A stretch of DNA of 64,000 bases from Romanomermis culicivorax. Lineage: Eukaryota; Nematoda; Enoplea; Mermithida; Mermithidae. Below the pieces are notes generated by a model, which ran no database searches, was not told where the DNA came from, and saw only the letters and a list, made by a program, of their open reading frames with translations. Position 1 is the first letter of the stretch. Every line of letters begins with the position of its first letter. Where the stretch lies: the NCBI GenBank assembly GCA_963922205.1, contig CAWUHX010000009.1:1984001-2048000 (forward strand), written 5' to 3'. This document shows positions 43,601-55,172 of the stretch, piece after piece. A program made the position numbers and the translations under genes.

Positions 43601-43770
43601 CATCCAATATTTGGAAGATATCCAGAGAAAATTCAATTCAGAAAAAGAGTAGTGGGCTTCAGATCAGGGTTATCTTGTGATCAAAGACTTGAGAAGTTAA
43701 AATTACAAAAACTTGAGACTCGTAGATTGCGCTTACCCTTTCTATAATGGTTAACATGATACGTGGTAAA
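40643..43770 (+). pseudogene. LINE reverse-transcriptase relic, split by a hAT-like insertion
   Basis: The segment 40643-40895 encodes LGPTLFLIFINDRCD and, after a frameshift, the FADD catalytic box (40711-40722), then thumb-like 'LQKDLEQIKIW'. The segment 43374-43770 continues with CDNYVKDLCILINPALKF, 'FVAYVRPVLG', 'CATVWNPHF' and further C-terminal sequence with stops and frameshifts. The two halves join in frame when the element 40896-43373 and one copy of its 8-bp duplication are removed. The LINE is related in order to the one at 54163-58370 but more decayed. Confidence 0.75.
40896..43373. mobile_element. hAT-like element with TAGTGATCGTACGGG ends (2.48 kb)
   Basis: It has perfect 15-bp terminal inverted repeats TAGTGATCGTACGGG followed by GGGGACGGGGAC-type repeats at both ends. 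It is flanked by a perfect 8-bp duplication CCTGTCTG (40888-40895, 43374-43381). It sits inside the LINE relic. The interior has no transposase. It holds CCGGCGC..GCGCCGG hairpins (about 41398, 41902, 42522) and the ends of two other element families (42087 and 42721), so it is itself a nest. Confidence 0.9.
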
Positions 43771-45269
43771 TAACACCTAGATTTTGATAAATATTTTTCT
43801 TTAAATGTCAATGTCACTCGCCGGCAGTGATTATTCAGCACCCGGCGCTGAATAAGCAAGCGTGTTCATTTTTTTATGCAGCGCCGGGAGCTGAATAACA
43901 TTTTATTATTATGTTGGTTATTCAGCACCCGGTCCTGTAGTACAATATACTTCTTGCATAGCACCCGTAGAGTTTATGTTTCATTACAATAAGAGTTCCA
44001 TCATTCATCATGAGATGATTCGAACTGCGTACGGATCAGATTCGGATGAACCTTCTGAACTGTGATCAAGCTACGACTCGTCATCTGTAGTAGGTCTGCC
44101 TTAAAAATGGATTTCTACAACTTACAATTGCTCACCAATAAAATTGGATTTTTTCAAGTGTTTTGTGGCTAAGGAATGTGATTTTAATCTAATCCTCATT
44201 AGTTTCATTGCCATATCTACAAGGCCAGACTACTTCTAAAAGCTGAACCTTAATATAACGTTTCTAACACTGTGACTATAACTCGCAAACAGCCCTCACC
44301 CCTATCAGGTCTTTGGGCGCTCTTGCTGGAGTATCGAAAATGATTGAACATGCATTGCAATCTGCTTAGAAATAGAGAACAACTGGCTAGTCAAAAACAG
44401 TTTCTCATCAAGCATACGATTTATATTATTCGGTGTACAATGAAGCTGGAAAACGTTAAACAAGTCATGGAAAAATTTAACAGAGCACACATTTCAAGTG
44501 GCGATCTCTCTATTCATTAAGTTCTACTTGCAGCAACCTAGAAATTCAACAGTGTTATTTTGCACTGTATGAGGAGGGCAGGAGTTCAGGAGTGCTGACT
44601 TGCACAAAACACTCCTAGAGTAGTTCTTTTCCAACGGGTTCAAGATTAAAAATGTTATTTCATATTGCCGACAAAGCAGATTACTCATGGAGTTTTTCCG
44701 CTTTTTGTGTCCTATACATGTCTCGAATGCGAATATTTTGTTCACATGAGACACACCATGGCGGAAATATTAGATTCTCGACAACTTAATGTCAATAAAG
44801 CTATACATTCATTACCTAATGTAACCACTGGAGAAAATAGTTAATGGATCATATACATGGAAAATAGGTTCAACTGGCAACTGGATGCAGCTCGGTACCA
44901 GACGGGCTAGTTCTAAGCACCACACAAGGGGCCAGTTGTACCAAACGCATCTGAGCCTTTCTATTGATTCAATAGCATAAAATCGACCGGTACTAAACTA
45001 TGCACCACAGAACTAATAGTGAATAATAATGAAATGAACTAATTGAGTCACGTTTTCTCTTGCACCTCACTTCTATTTATACCACTGAACCTTTAGAAGA
45101 GTTCAGGGCAGCTCTAGAAAGGTTTCACTTGCACCAGCGGATCAGTGGTACTTTATTGTGCAGATTTCCAGTTGTCACTTTGATAATTGTTTTCGTGTAC
45201 TCAACATAATGAGCTATAGAAATTTCACAATTCAAGCACTAGAGAAGAGAAAGTCGCAAAAAATGGGAT
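43771..45269. other. No gene recognised; CCGG/TTATTCAGC palindromes at left
   Basis: The segment 43815-43935 contains GATTATTCAGCACCCGGCGCTGAATAA and two related TTATTCAGC..CCGG words. The rest is AT-rich without supported coding sequence. Confidence 0.4.
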
Positions 45270-45934
45270 CAGTGTTTTTTTTTGTATGGGACAAAGATTT
45301 TTGGTCTCGTACAAAGATTTTTTGACGATCTTTGTACAACGTACAATGATTTTTTCAAGGTTTTTTTACCGATGATAAGGTAAAAATATTGTTTTAATGG
45401 AATAAATTTTATACCTCGTCTTCATTTTTGCTTCTAAGTTCCAATTTCTAGCTGTATTTTGCTTCCTATCTATTCAAAAATCATATGTATTCGTTGTATG
45501 ATTGATTGCAAGTTCATAACACTGCTCGTTTGAGATAATCTTCTCTATGAGTGAACGTGGTTGCTATAATATAGGGTTGCCGGCAAAAAAAATCCGTCGT
45601 AAAGAAACGTCCTAGAATTTGCAAAATGATTCTGAAGAATCTGATTTGGATGACGAGCGAGCTTCTGAATTTTTGAATTGTCTGACTTGAAATGCCATAA
45701 ATTTTCGCTATTTAAACATGTTGATGGAAGTAAATTTTTAAAACTTATAAACTTCAGTCTTATATACTTTTTACATGCACTTATGCTCAAATTCTTTGAT
45801 AATTTTCGTGTAAATTTTTAAGCTCTTTATGCATGCTGCATATATTACACTGTACAAACAAAAAATCTTGCGTACAAAAATTTTTTTTCGATCTTTGTAC
45901 ACGTACAAAGAGGCTCGTACAAAAAAAAACACTG
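45270..45934. mobile_element. hAT-like MITE, GTACAAAGATTTTT-word family
   Basis: It has perfect inverted ends CAGTGTTTTTTTTTGTA (665-bp element). Subterminal GTACAAAGATTTTT and GATCTTTGTAC words recur at both sides. Flanking 8-mers (AATGGGAT and ATGATGCT) do not match, so the target duplication has eroded or the ends derive from different copies. Confidence 0.7.
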
Positions 45935-46792
45935 ATGATGCTGTAGTTCAACAATTTTTCTAAACAAAGCATACTTGAAGTCCAAAAAAGTATCATTAAA
46001 ACTTTAAACAGAGCAGTCTAGGCAAATAATTTCACATACCTGACTAATATACATAAAATGAATAATATGCTGCTTGGATGTTAAAAGACCTTTCTTCATA
46101 ATTTTCTAAACCACTTAATCTGTAAGGGAAGATTTAATGATCTTCGCAATTCATATTATGAAAAAAATTTTAGTTTTCTATTCATGAGATTAAAAAGTAC
46201 TTCAACATTAAGTATAATTTAGTTCTTATATTCTAAAACCCTGGAGAATAAATCTCTCCAATGGATATTCGTGAATAGAAGTTCTAAAATCACAGTCTAG
46301 AATGATGTCTTCAATTTCCATTCTCAATAAACCCAAAAAATCATGTTAAAAATATTGGAAAAATTCCAAGCATCGAGAGAAAAAATTGAGAGAATTCATG
46401 AAAAATTGTTTTTTCAGCGAAATACTGACTGTTAACGATTAGAAAATCAGATCAGGGTTTTTTTGCACAGGCCAGGATGCAATGTGCAACTTGTGGGAAA
46501 ATTTTGGTTGCACAGATAAATTTTTTGGCTGCTCACTCTAAAATCGATAAATTTGCTTAAATTTATCGGAAAAACCATTGCAAACTAATTTTCTTATATT
46601 TCATCTAATGCGCGCCGGTTTTAAGCTCTTAAAATCCAATTTTCTGAGTTCTGAAGAGAAAATGAAAAGACAAATTTGACTAGAATGTGTTCGGCGATAG
46701 ATTTCAAACGATTTTATATTTGATTCAATTTCTAAATTTTGATATTCTAGAATGTTGGAAAATTAGCATTTTCAACCTTTATCTCTATAATA
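45935..46792. other. No gene; CAGGGTTTTTTTGCAC element end at 46453
   Basis: The left terminus CAGGGTTTTTTTGCACAGG begins at 46453. A matching-type right terminus GTGCGGAAAAAAACCCTG ends at 49716. The flanking 8-mers AATCAGAT and ATGAAGAT agree at 5 positions, so pairing is uncertain. Otherwise AT-rich. Confidence 0.4.
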
Positions 46793-49001
46793 CAGTCGAA
46801 CTTGGTTAATGGATACCCTGGATAATGAATTTTCCCGGATATTGAATACATAGTATGGTGGTCCCTGCCAAATGTAACAGTATAAGATATAGTTGGTACT
46901 CGCTTAATGAACACTCGGTTAGTGGTTAATGAATACCCCTAGGTTGGTACCCTAGTACTTATTTATATGTATTATTACTCTGATAATGAATACTCAGTTA
47001 ATGAATACGGCTGTTTGGATAATGAATACGGCTGTATGCAAATTTCTTTTCAAGACTGTGTGTGTTTAGCATATTATTGAATCTCATTGAATGTTTAATG
47101 TGTTGTTGTTGTTACTGCTGATGTTTGTTGAGTCGAGTCCATTGTTATTTTATTATTTCGTGCGTCAATTTAAAAAAATACATTATGCCGCCAGTTAAAA
47201 AAAATCATATTTCGATCGAAACTAAAGTTAAAATAATTAATGAAGCTGATCAATTATCGTACTCTGCATTGGCGGAAAAATATAGTTTATCTAAAGCGAC
47301 TATTGGATCAATTATTCGACGAAAATCTGATGTTATAAAAAATGTTGAAACCGGACATTTTGGATTATTGACCAAAAGGATGCGAGCTGCGAAAGAAACT
47401 GATGTTGAAGACTGTTTGCTAAAATGGATCAAACAAGTGTGATTGGCTATTTTTTTATTTCCGCTTCAGTTTAAGTTATCAGAAATCTGGCAATCTTTTA
47501 AACAGGTTTGCTCGCAAAACGTTCCACTATCTGGTCCAATAATTCAGCAAAAAGCTAATAAGTTCACCGAACAATTAGGAAAATCGGACTTTAAATGTAG
47601 CACAGGATGGTTGGACCGTTTTAAAATTCGGCACGGCTTAATTTTTAAAAAAATATGTGGCAAATCGAATTCTGTTGAAAATTGTAATACAGATGATTGG
47701 TATAAAAACGTTTTACCCGACATATTAAAAAATTACGCCAAAAATGAGGTTTATAACGCTGATGAAACCGGTTTGTTTTGGCGATTGCTGCCTGATAAGA
47801 CTTTAGCATTTAAGGGTGATAATTGTGCTGGTGGTAAAAAAAGCAAAGAAAGAGTTACGGTATTGGTTGGATCAAACATGGACGGCACAGATAAGTTACC
47901 TTTATTGGTCATCGGAAAATTTAAAAATCCAAGATGCTTCAAAAATATTAAGACTTTACCAGTCGATTACGATTCTAATAAGAAAGCATGGATGACGTCT
48001 ACAATGTTTGAAACTTGGCTTACAAAATTGAATAAAAGTTTTAAAAATTAAATCAAAAAATTGCAATGATTGTCGATAATTGTCTGGCTCATCCGAATTT
48101 AGAATTTTCGAATATTAAGCTTATTTTTTTGCCACCTAATACTACATCAAAAACTCAGCTGATGGATCAGGGTGTAATAAATTGTTTAAAAATTAATTAT
48201 CGACAAATATTGGTTGAACGTTTAATTAATTCTATCAATAATAATCAGGAGTTTTCCGTTTCTTTATTGGATGCTATAATTAACCTCTCTCGATCGTGGG
48301 AAAAAGTTAAACCAGAATCTATTTCTGGGTGTTTTGAAAAAGCTGGTTTTGTCTTTGATGATATTATTATGAATAATAATAATGAATTCACTGCATTTTC
48401 TGAAGTTTTTAATGGTCTTCGAGATTTGATGCAAATTAACAGCGATTTTAGTATTTAAGATTACTTAGAATTTGATAATGAAATTATAACAAGCGATATT
48501 CCTGATGATTCGCCTATAATTCATGATGTTATTAAACCGATCGAAGTCGAAATTTTTGATTCTGATAGTGATGTGGATGATCTAGGCGAAGATAATAAAA
48601 TTGATTCATCATGGATGATCTAGGCGAAGATAATAAAATTGATAAATCATTTTCTGAAATAAAATCGAATATTTCAAATTTATGTAAATTCATTTTGGCA
48701 CAGGATAATTGCTGTGATACGATATTAACTTGTATCAATAAGTTAGATGATTTTTGTGATGTAGTTCATTGTGAAGAAATGAAACAAATGCAAATAACTG
48801 ATTTTTTTCATAAGTGATTTTTTTTTGTTTTTTGGTAGTTATGAAGTTTATCTTCTTGTTTAATTGAATAATATAATTAAAATTTGATGTTTTAAATACT
48901 TATAAGTGGCTTTTTAACCAAATTTGGTTATTGAATACACTCGGTTAATGAATACGCTTTCTATTGGTCCCTTAGGGGTATCCATTATCTGAGTTCGACT
49001 G
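46793..49001 (+). mobile_element. pogo/Tigger-type DNA transposon (2.2 kb)
   Basis: Inverted ends CAGTCGAACT(T/C).G.TAATGGATACCC are flanked by TA on both sides (46791-92, 49002-03), as for pogo elements. Subterminal direct words (AATGAATAC) recur inside both ends. It encodes one transposase (47185-48817) that is broken. Confidence 0.9.
47185..48817 (+). pseudogene. pogo/Tigger transposase with DDD catalytic core, inactivated
   Basis: From ATG 47185: a psq-type helix-turn-helix (about residues 8-50), an in-frame 69-nt intron-like segment 47437-47505 (GTGTGATT...TTTTAAACAG) whose removal drops the only early stop and joins KQ|VCSQNVP, then a CENP-B-like HTH (GWLDRFKIRHGL). The catalytic core follows: NADETGL, IVDNCLAHP and LMDQGVI supply three Asp residues. 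Breaks: a frameshift at about 48050 (AAAAATTAAATC), a TAA at 48457-48459 where neighbours suggest Glu, and a 38-bp tandem duplication at 48574-48649. The frame resumes to a stop at 48817. It cleaved and joined DNA at TA sites when intact. Confidence 0.85.
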
Positions 49002-49609
49002 TAAAAGGTTTGCATTTTCAGTTGAAAATCGTGTAGTTTCCCGATCACAAAATTTGTGTTCACAAAGTTCAGAAAACTTCAAGTGAGAGAAAGAATTCAT
49101 GAAGATCAATATTAAATCTCAATTTTCAACAAAATCCGAACCTAATACTGAAGATTACTAATTGATGAATGGGATGAGGAACTTCAAATCCTGAAAACCA
49201 TGCACACTTAACCTCCGATGCGTCACACCAGAGAATTTTTGAACAAAAGAGCTACTGAAATGTTGGAAAATGTATTCTAGAGATAATTTGTAATACTTTT
49301 GGTTTAGATTTTTCCTAGAAAAATGATGGTATTAAATAAATGTGTGGAGAAATGTGGGAAAAATCAGCAAATTTGTATGAAAATTCCAATTTACACTACA
49401 AAGTGGCGAGTTTTACTCACTCCAGCAGAGACATATAAGATTGATGGAAACTATCAGGGACAACCGAGAAATCAAAGTAAACTTCTTTTTGGCTGCGCTT
49501 CAGCTAAATTGTAGTTAAAATTATAAATTATTTTCTTTGCCGGTGCAGAGCGCCAGAAAAATTTGAGATTTTGACCATGTAATTGCACTAAAATGCACCT
49601 TTTCATCAG

Positions 49610-49716
49610 TGCCAGCAGTAGAAACGCCCAAAAAAATTTCCGTTCTGTGCGGAAAATGCCCGAAAATTTTTCCGCACAGCCCAAAAAATGTTCTCACCGT
49701 GCGGAAAAAAACCCTG
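49610..49716. repeat. MITE terminus, CCGCAC-word family
   Basis: The right end, read inward, is CAGGGTTTTTTTCCGCACGG, followed by repeated TGTGCGGAAAATTTTT words. Sequence right of it (49717-50010) matches the interior of the element family at 41380-41870. Confidence 0.5.
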
Positions 49717-50464
49717 ATGAAGATTCATTTTTTCCTTTTGAGAAAGAACGTCAAGTCAGTCCCTAAGCTTTTTGATGTGATTATTTCTTTTCTAACATAA
49801 AATCAATTCAAAAGCTTCATGGAAATATTTTTCAAAAATGTATACTCTTCTTACTCTATATTTTCGACCAAGTTGATGAGAGTTTACAAATAAATTATAC
49901 TGGTTTTAAAGTTTTTGAAATAAAATTCTAGAAATCAAGACTTTTGAACAATAAATTCAAATCTAATTCTTGAAATAAATGTTCTGAAAATTGATTTTTC
50001 AGCGTCTCAGAATGACAATACCCAAAAAAAAATTTACGGCGCGGGTTATCACCTGTCATCATAGAAGACTCAACCACAGAGGTCAGCAAGGTGGAGAATT
50101 TAGGTAGGGGTGAAATCGTAAATTTTAAGGGTAGTACTTGACATATGCCCAGCACCGTGCCCTGACCTTTTTTTGCTCCCTACTTCATTGCAGTGGGGTG
50201 GTCTGAGTACTTTCACCACAAAAAAATTCACACTTACAAAAACGAATAATGCCCCTGCTTTACACTTTTACAGTCAAAAAACCTTTACTATTTCGACCCC
50301 ATTTTCCATCTCCCAATCGTGCAACATGGATGTACTAATTATACGCAGAGAATGGTCAGACTTTCAAGACTGATTCCTGCACATTTCAAGAATCCCGCAC
50401 AACATACTTTTGGAAACATTATTTTGACCAGCATCATCAGGAGTATGAGCACATTCCATCACTA

Positions 50465-50731
50465 ATAAAGGTTGTAACACTGCTTCCAATTGGAACTGCT
50501 GATGCGGAATGTGGCTTTAGTATTACTAATCACATTTGATTATGAATCATGAGTTTGAAACCAGCTACCACTCCTGCACTCATGTCCATCCGCGTCAACG
50601 GACCTCGGATATCTCAACTCATACCAGAAGTACGTCACAGCTTGGGTGGAGAAGTAGAACCATATGCACACAGAAGACCCAACGCAGAAGCGGGAAAAAG
50701 GAAAGGAAAGGATGAAGGGGAAGAATTTTAA
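50465..50731 (+). pseudogene. hAT transposase C-terminal (dimerisation) fragment, copy 1
   Basis: In one frame from about 50465 the sequence reads TLLPIGTADAECGFSITN, with two stops, then SLKPATTPALMSIRVNGP. This matches the conserved end of animal hAT transposases (A-E-R-x-FS...LM.I.I.GP pattern). The upstream DNA is degenerate. A parallel copy lies about 1.5 kb to the right. Confidence 0.6.
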
Positions 50732-51957
50732 GAACATGCTTTTCTTCCCTAGGGGCGATTTTTTGATAAATCACATATTTACATAACTCATTACTTGATC
50801 TCCTAATTATATATAAAATGATTTTTTACAAGTAGTATATATATAAATGTGCTGATATCCTTTCGTAAAAATGGCACAGAAGTTGCACACTTTCCCATTA
50901 TCATCCACTCAGTAAATGTGTCAAAAAAAGACCAGTGAGTAATTCCTCTCAAGCACACATTGTGCAATTTTTCTCGAATTACTATACCCTACTGAGGAAA
51001 GGATGAGGTCTACCAATTTTTTTTGTTATAGTGAGCTGTTTTTACAGGGGTAGTAAATGAATTTCCAAATCTAAGACCGGGGTAATAGCTCTAATACCCC
51101 CCATGGGGTATGTTGAAAGGAGACTTGGGTGTAGATAAAGAAATATATAAATAGATTAGAATTGAAAGTAGACCTAATCAGTCACTGGCTAATTTACCTA
51201 ATCAGGCCGAAACCTTAGGTAGAGTAAGTCTGCAACAGCTTGGTCAGTCTCAAGTTCAACAAAAGATCAACTGCCTTCGTTCCGAAAAACTGCAGATGAC
51301 CAAACAACACTCTGAGCTCAAATAACGTCAAATCAGGGACAAAACGAAGAGGCAGGCCTAATTGAATCGCAAATGTAGACTAACACGCTGGGCGGTACTC
51401 CTGAGACCGGGTATCTAACCTGCGTTCCCTCTGCTGCAAGATCGTAAATAAGTGTCCAGGCGGGGGACGTTGTATTTGGGCGTTAACTCCACAAATATAT
51501 AAAATCAATAATATATAATAAACGGCCCGTCTGGCCACCAATTTCTTTTACTAATAAAAAACAAACAAAACTAGAATGACCAAAAACATGAACAGCACGG
51601 TGTCAATGCAAATCGGCATGACACAAAATGTGTCGACTTTGACTTTTCTTTGTAACCATGAGGTGGACTAGACAGAGGAGGGGGGAGTTGGTGCAGTACT
51701 CTAAACCACATACAACTGACAAAAATGAACTTCATGTTTTTACAGTCAAAAATCATTTACTATTTCAGCTCCCTTTTCCAGCTCCCAATCATGCAACTTC
51801 AATGCACTAATTATATGTAGGAAATAGTCACACTTTGAAGATTGTCAAGCCAACTGATTCCTGCACATTTCAATAATCAGACACAACATACTTTTGGAAA
51901 CATTATTTGAACTAGCATCTGCAGCAGTATGGGCTTATTCCATCCCTGCTAAGGCTT

Positions 51958-52120
51958 GCAACAGTGCTTCCAATTGAAAGTCCTGATGCTGAATGCGGCT
52001 TTAGTATTATTAATCCCATTACATTATGACCTAGGAGTTTGAAACCAAGTACCACTCCTGATCCACGTCAACAGACCTCACATGTCTCAACTCATAGCAG
52101 GAAAGTATGCCACAGCTTGG
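51958..52120 (+). pseudogene. hAT transposase C-terminal fragment, copy 2
   Basis: ATVLPIESPDAECGFSII is followed by a stop and SLKPSTTPD, colinear with copy 1. The flanks 50260-50960 and 51740-52480 are direct repeats, ending at a right terminus ..CCCATGGGGTGCTCTG (about 52575). Its inverted form CAGAGCACCCCATGGGG occurs at 52874, so this may be one element duplicated in tandem. Confidence 0.6.
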
Positions 52121-52645
52121 GTAATCATATGCTCACAGAAGACCCAATGCAGAAGCAGGGAAAAGGAAAGGAGAGCATGAAGAGGAAGACATCCCAAGAG
52201 GCGATTTTTGGATAAATCACATATACATAAGTCATTATTTCATCTCCCAATTATATTTATAATGATTTCCTACAAGTAGTATATATATTAATGTGCTCAT
52301 ATCCTTTCCTAGAAATCGCTATATGGCACAGAAGTTGCATACTTTCCCATTATGATTTGCTCAGTAAATGTGTCAAAAACAGCAGTGAGTAATTCCTCAG
52401 AATCACACATTCTGCAGTTTTTCTTGAATTAGTATAACCTACTGGGGAGAGGATGAAGTCTACCAAAATTTGTTGCTATAGTGAGCTGTTTTTATGGGGG
52501 TAGTAAATGAATTTTCAAATCTAAGAGGGGGGTAATACCCCCCATACCCCTCCCCATGGGGTGCTCTGCTTAACCATCGATTTCTTATGTAATTAAAAGT
52601 CATTATGCTCTTGGATAGTTTGCTTGAAACTTGGTTCAACACATA

Positions 52646-53860
52646 CCTGTAAGATCTCCGACCAGTTGGGGGGAGCAGTGTTTTTTTGTGCCAAAACATG
52701 GTTTTTGGCTCAAAAAAATTTGGAATGGCACAAAAAATTTTGAGCGTTTGTGCCAATTGGCAAAAAATTTCGAGCGTTTGTGCCAATTGGCACAAAATTT
52801 TTGGCTGATCAAGCATTAAATTTCCTTGATTTTTAGATGTTTTAAGGGCTAAAAATGCAAAAAATATTCAGGGCTGCGCGCCAGAGCACCCCATGGGGAG
52901 GGGTATGAGCCCTACCTAAAGTTTTTAAAATCAATCACTGGCTGCCTAATTTTGAGACAAAATGACGTGTTTAGTGGACATTTAGCTACACTACCCCCGA
53001 AAATTTTCAATTTTACCCCTACCTGAAAAATCTGACCTTGGGGACCTCTGCTGCGCGCCGAATCAATGAGTATAATAATATTTCCTACTCGTATTTGACC
53101 TGAACGCGAACGATTTCTCCTCGAACAGTGTATCAGTATTGTTGCAGCAAACTTCATACCCTGTCAATGACTGATGAATGAAAATGAATTCTGAATATTC
53201 CCTGTTCATTCAGTGAGATTCGGATTTGAAACTGAAATTCTTACTTTCTGTGTTTGATTAATTCAATCAGAAAAATCGATATCATTGGTGCAACTTTTAA
53301 TTCACCCAATTTTTCACGTTATTTCCTCTAGTCTTTACATTGCAGTTAAATATTATATAGATATTGGTAGTCGAAAATTGAATCAATTTGATCATCAATT
53401 CTAGAGGCGTAATTTTCTCGGCATTTCATTTCTTCTTGAGTCGCCATGAACTATTTTCTTGCACAGTTTTTTCTTATCTCATTGCCATGATTAGCTGAAA
53501 TATAGGTTAGGCTGGGCAAGATTTTTACAAAAATAAAATGTGGTTAAACTTAGCTTTAATTTATATTTTTATCAAACATTTGGCCTAAAATCTTTCCACA
53601 GTTTTCAGTATAATGTTTCTAGTAGAAAAATTTTTTTGTGCCATTAGCACAAATTTTTTTGGCCTCCTGTGCCAATTGGCACAAATGTCCATGCACAAAA
53701 AACGCTGGGGGGGGGTAAATCCGAAATTCGGGGGGAGGGGGTGAAAAAAGTCGAAATTTTTCCCAAAAAAGGCCAAAAAACATACACTTTTTTGCAAATT
53801 TTTTTCAAACTGGGGGGGAGGGAGTTGTGGGGGTTGGGTGATGTTGTTGAATTTTGAAAA
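52646..53860 (-). mobile_element. ACCTGTA-family MITE copy, interrupted and with its right terminus degraded
   Basis: It reads ACCTGTAAGATCTCCGACCAG then TTGGGGGG. After the insertion 52676-53707 it continues with GTCGAAATTTTTCCC, AAAAAAGGCCAAAAAACATACAC and TTTTTTGCAAATTTTTTTC. It is colinear with the reverse complement of the intact 202-bp copy at 57863-58064. Confidence 0.65.
52676..53707. mobile_element. hAT-like MITE, GTGCCAATTGGCAC-word family (1.03 kb)
   Basis: Ends read inward are CAGTGTTTTTTTGTGCC and CAGCGTTTTTTGTGC. The element is inserted in a G run of the ACCTGTA MITE with flanking 8-mers GGGGGGAG and GGGGGGGG. GTGCCAATTGGCAC plus AAAATTTTT repeats lie near both ends. A CAGAGCACCCCATGGGG terminus of yet another family lies inside (52874). 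Confidence 0.75.
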
Positions 53861-54162
53861 ATTGATTAGGACTTTGAGCTCGAAAATTTCAATTTTTTCC
53901 TCAATTTTAATGAATTAATGGCTCCAAAAACACCAGAAGACTTGGAAAAGCTCAAAAACACTAAAATAAAGTGTCTGTGAGCATTTTCAAGCGAAAAAAA
54001 CTACTTCCTGAAAATAGGGAAAAAAATTTTGACCCCTTTCTCCATAAAGTTAATACCCAATTTACTAAGAATAAGGTACCGCTGCTTTTATCTTATCAAA
54101 TATTCGAAGATTGGACGTGATTACCCGATTTCATTAGGTTACTGCATTAACTTATTGCCGAA

Positions 54163-55144
54163 ATGTCTCAATTGTCAGTTACTTTGAAACGAAATTCAAA
54201 AGCTCAAATAAACAATGTCAAAATCAAAGTAAATGACAACAACAATTCACCATCATCAAATGTAATTACTCCGTCTCTCTCGAAAAATTCGCCATCTCTG
54301 AATAATTCACCTTCGGACGACTGCACCTGCGTTATTTGCGATCAATTAGTTACTGACGATCATGTTACTGCTTTATAATGCAATATGTGCAACTTATGGG
54401 CTCATTTCGAATGTTTAAACCTACCAAAAACACTAATTTATTTTTTTAACAGTCAACCTAAATCTCAATCTGGTGCAATTTTCCCATTTATTTGTCCTAA
54501 ATGTGCTCCTAGTTTTAGAAACATGACTCAACAAATTGTCGATATAGAGCACCGGGTTTCAATTATTGAATCAAAAATTGGGCCAAATCAACCCTCAAAA
54601 ATACATCATCCTACGATTACTCAAAATTTGGACAACCTAAATATAGAAATGCTAGTTCGGGATGCTATCGAGCGTGAATCAAAAAAGTCAAATGCCGTAT
54701 TATTCGGATTAGCTGAGGACAATCAAGATGACCTTGAAAAAGTCCAACAAATAGTAACCGATTTCGGACCCCAGTTGATTGAGAATGATAATGAAAATCA
54801 ATTTACTGAAAATGACATAGTTAAAGTGTTTCGAGATGGGCCTAAAATCCCTAACCGTCCTTGTTTTCTCAAAATATGCTGTTCTTCATCTAAAATGCAA
54901 CGTTCTTTTATAAATTAATCAATAAAGTTGTTAAACCGCAAGCACGTAATGATCCTACTTTAAAACCTTTTATTTTTCTACGTTCGCATCCTGACTTATC
55001 CTTTTTACAGCGCCAACATCAACCTGAATTAGTTGCCGAATTAAACAATCGTAAACAAGCAGGCGAAAGGGGTTTATATATTGATTTTCATCATAATTGT
55101 GTAAGTAAGCAAGGTTCACATAATAACAGGGCTAATTTATTTTA
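54163..55144 (+). pseudogene. LINE ORF1 protein with PHD-like zinc finger
   Basis: From ATG 54163: an Asn/Ser-rich amino end, then a Cys/His cluster CTCVICDQLV...CNMCNLWAHFECLNL...CPKCAP of PHD type (about residues 45-115). It is interrupted by TAA at 54376-54378. A coiled coil and the region DAIERESKKSNAVLFGLAE follow. A frameshift at about 54915 leads to 'DPTLKPFIFLRSHPDLSFLQ' and a stop at 55144. ORF1p binds LINE RNA; PHD-bearing ORF1s are known in CR1-group elements. Confidence 0.75.
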
Positions 55145-55172
55145 GGTAAAAGACCCCCTTGATAGTAGTTTT

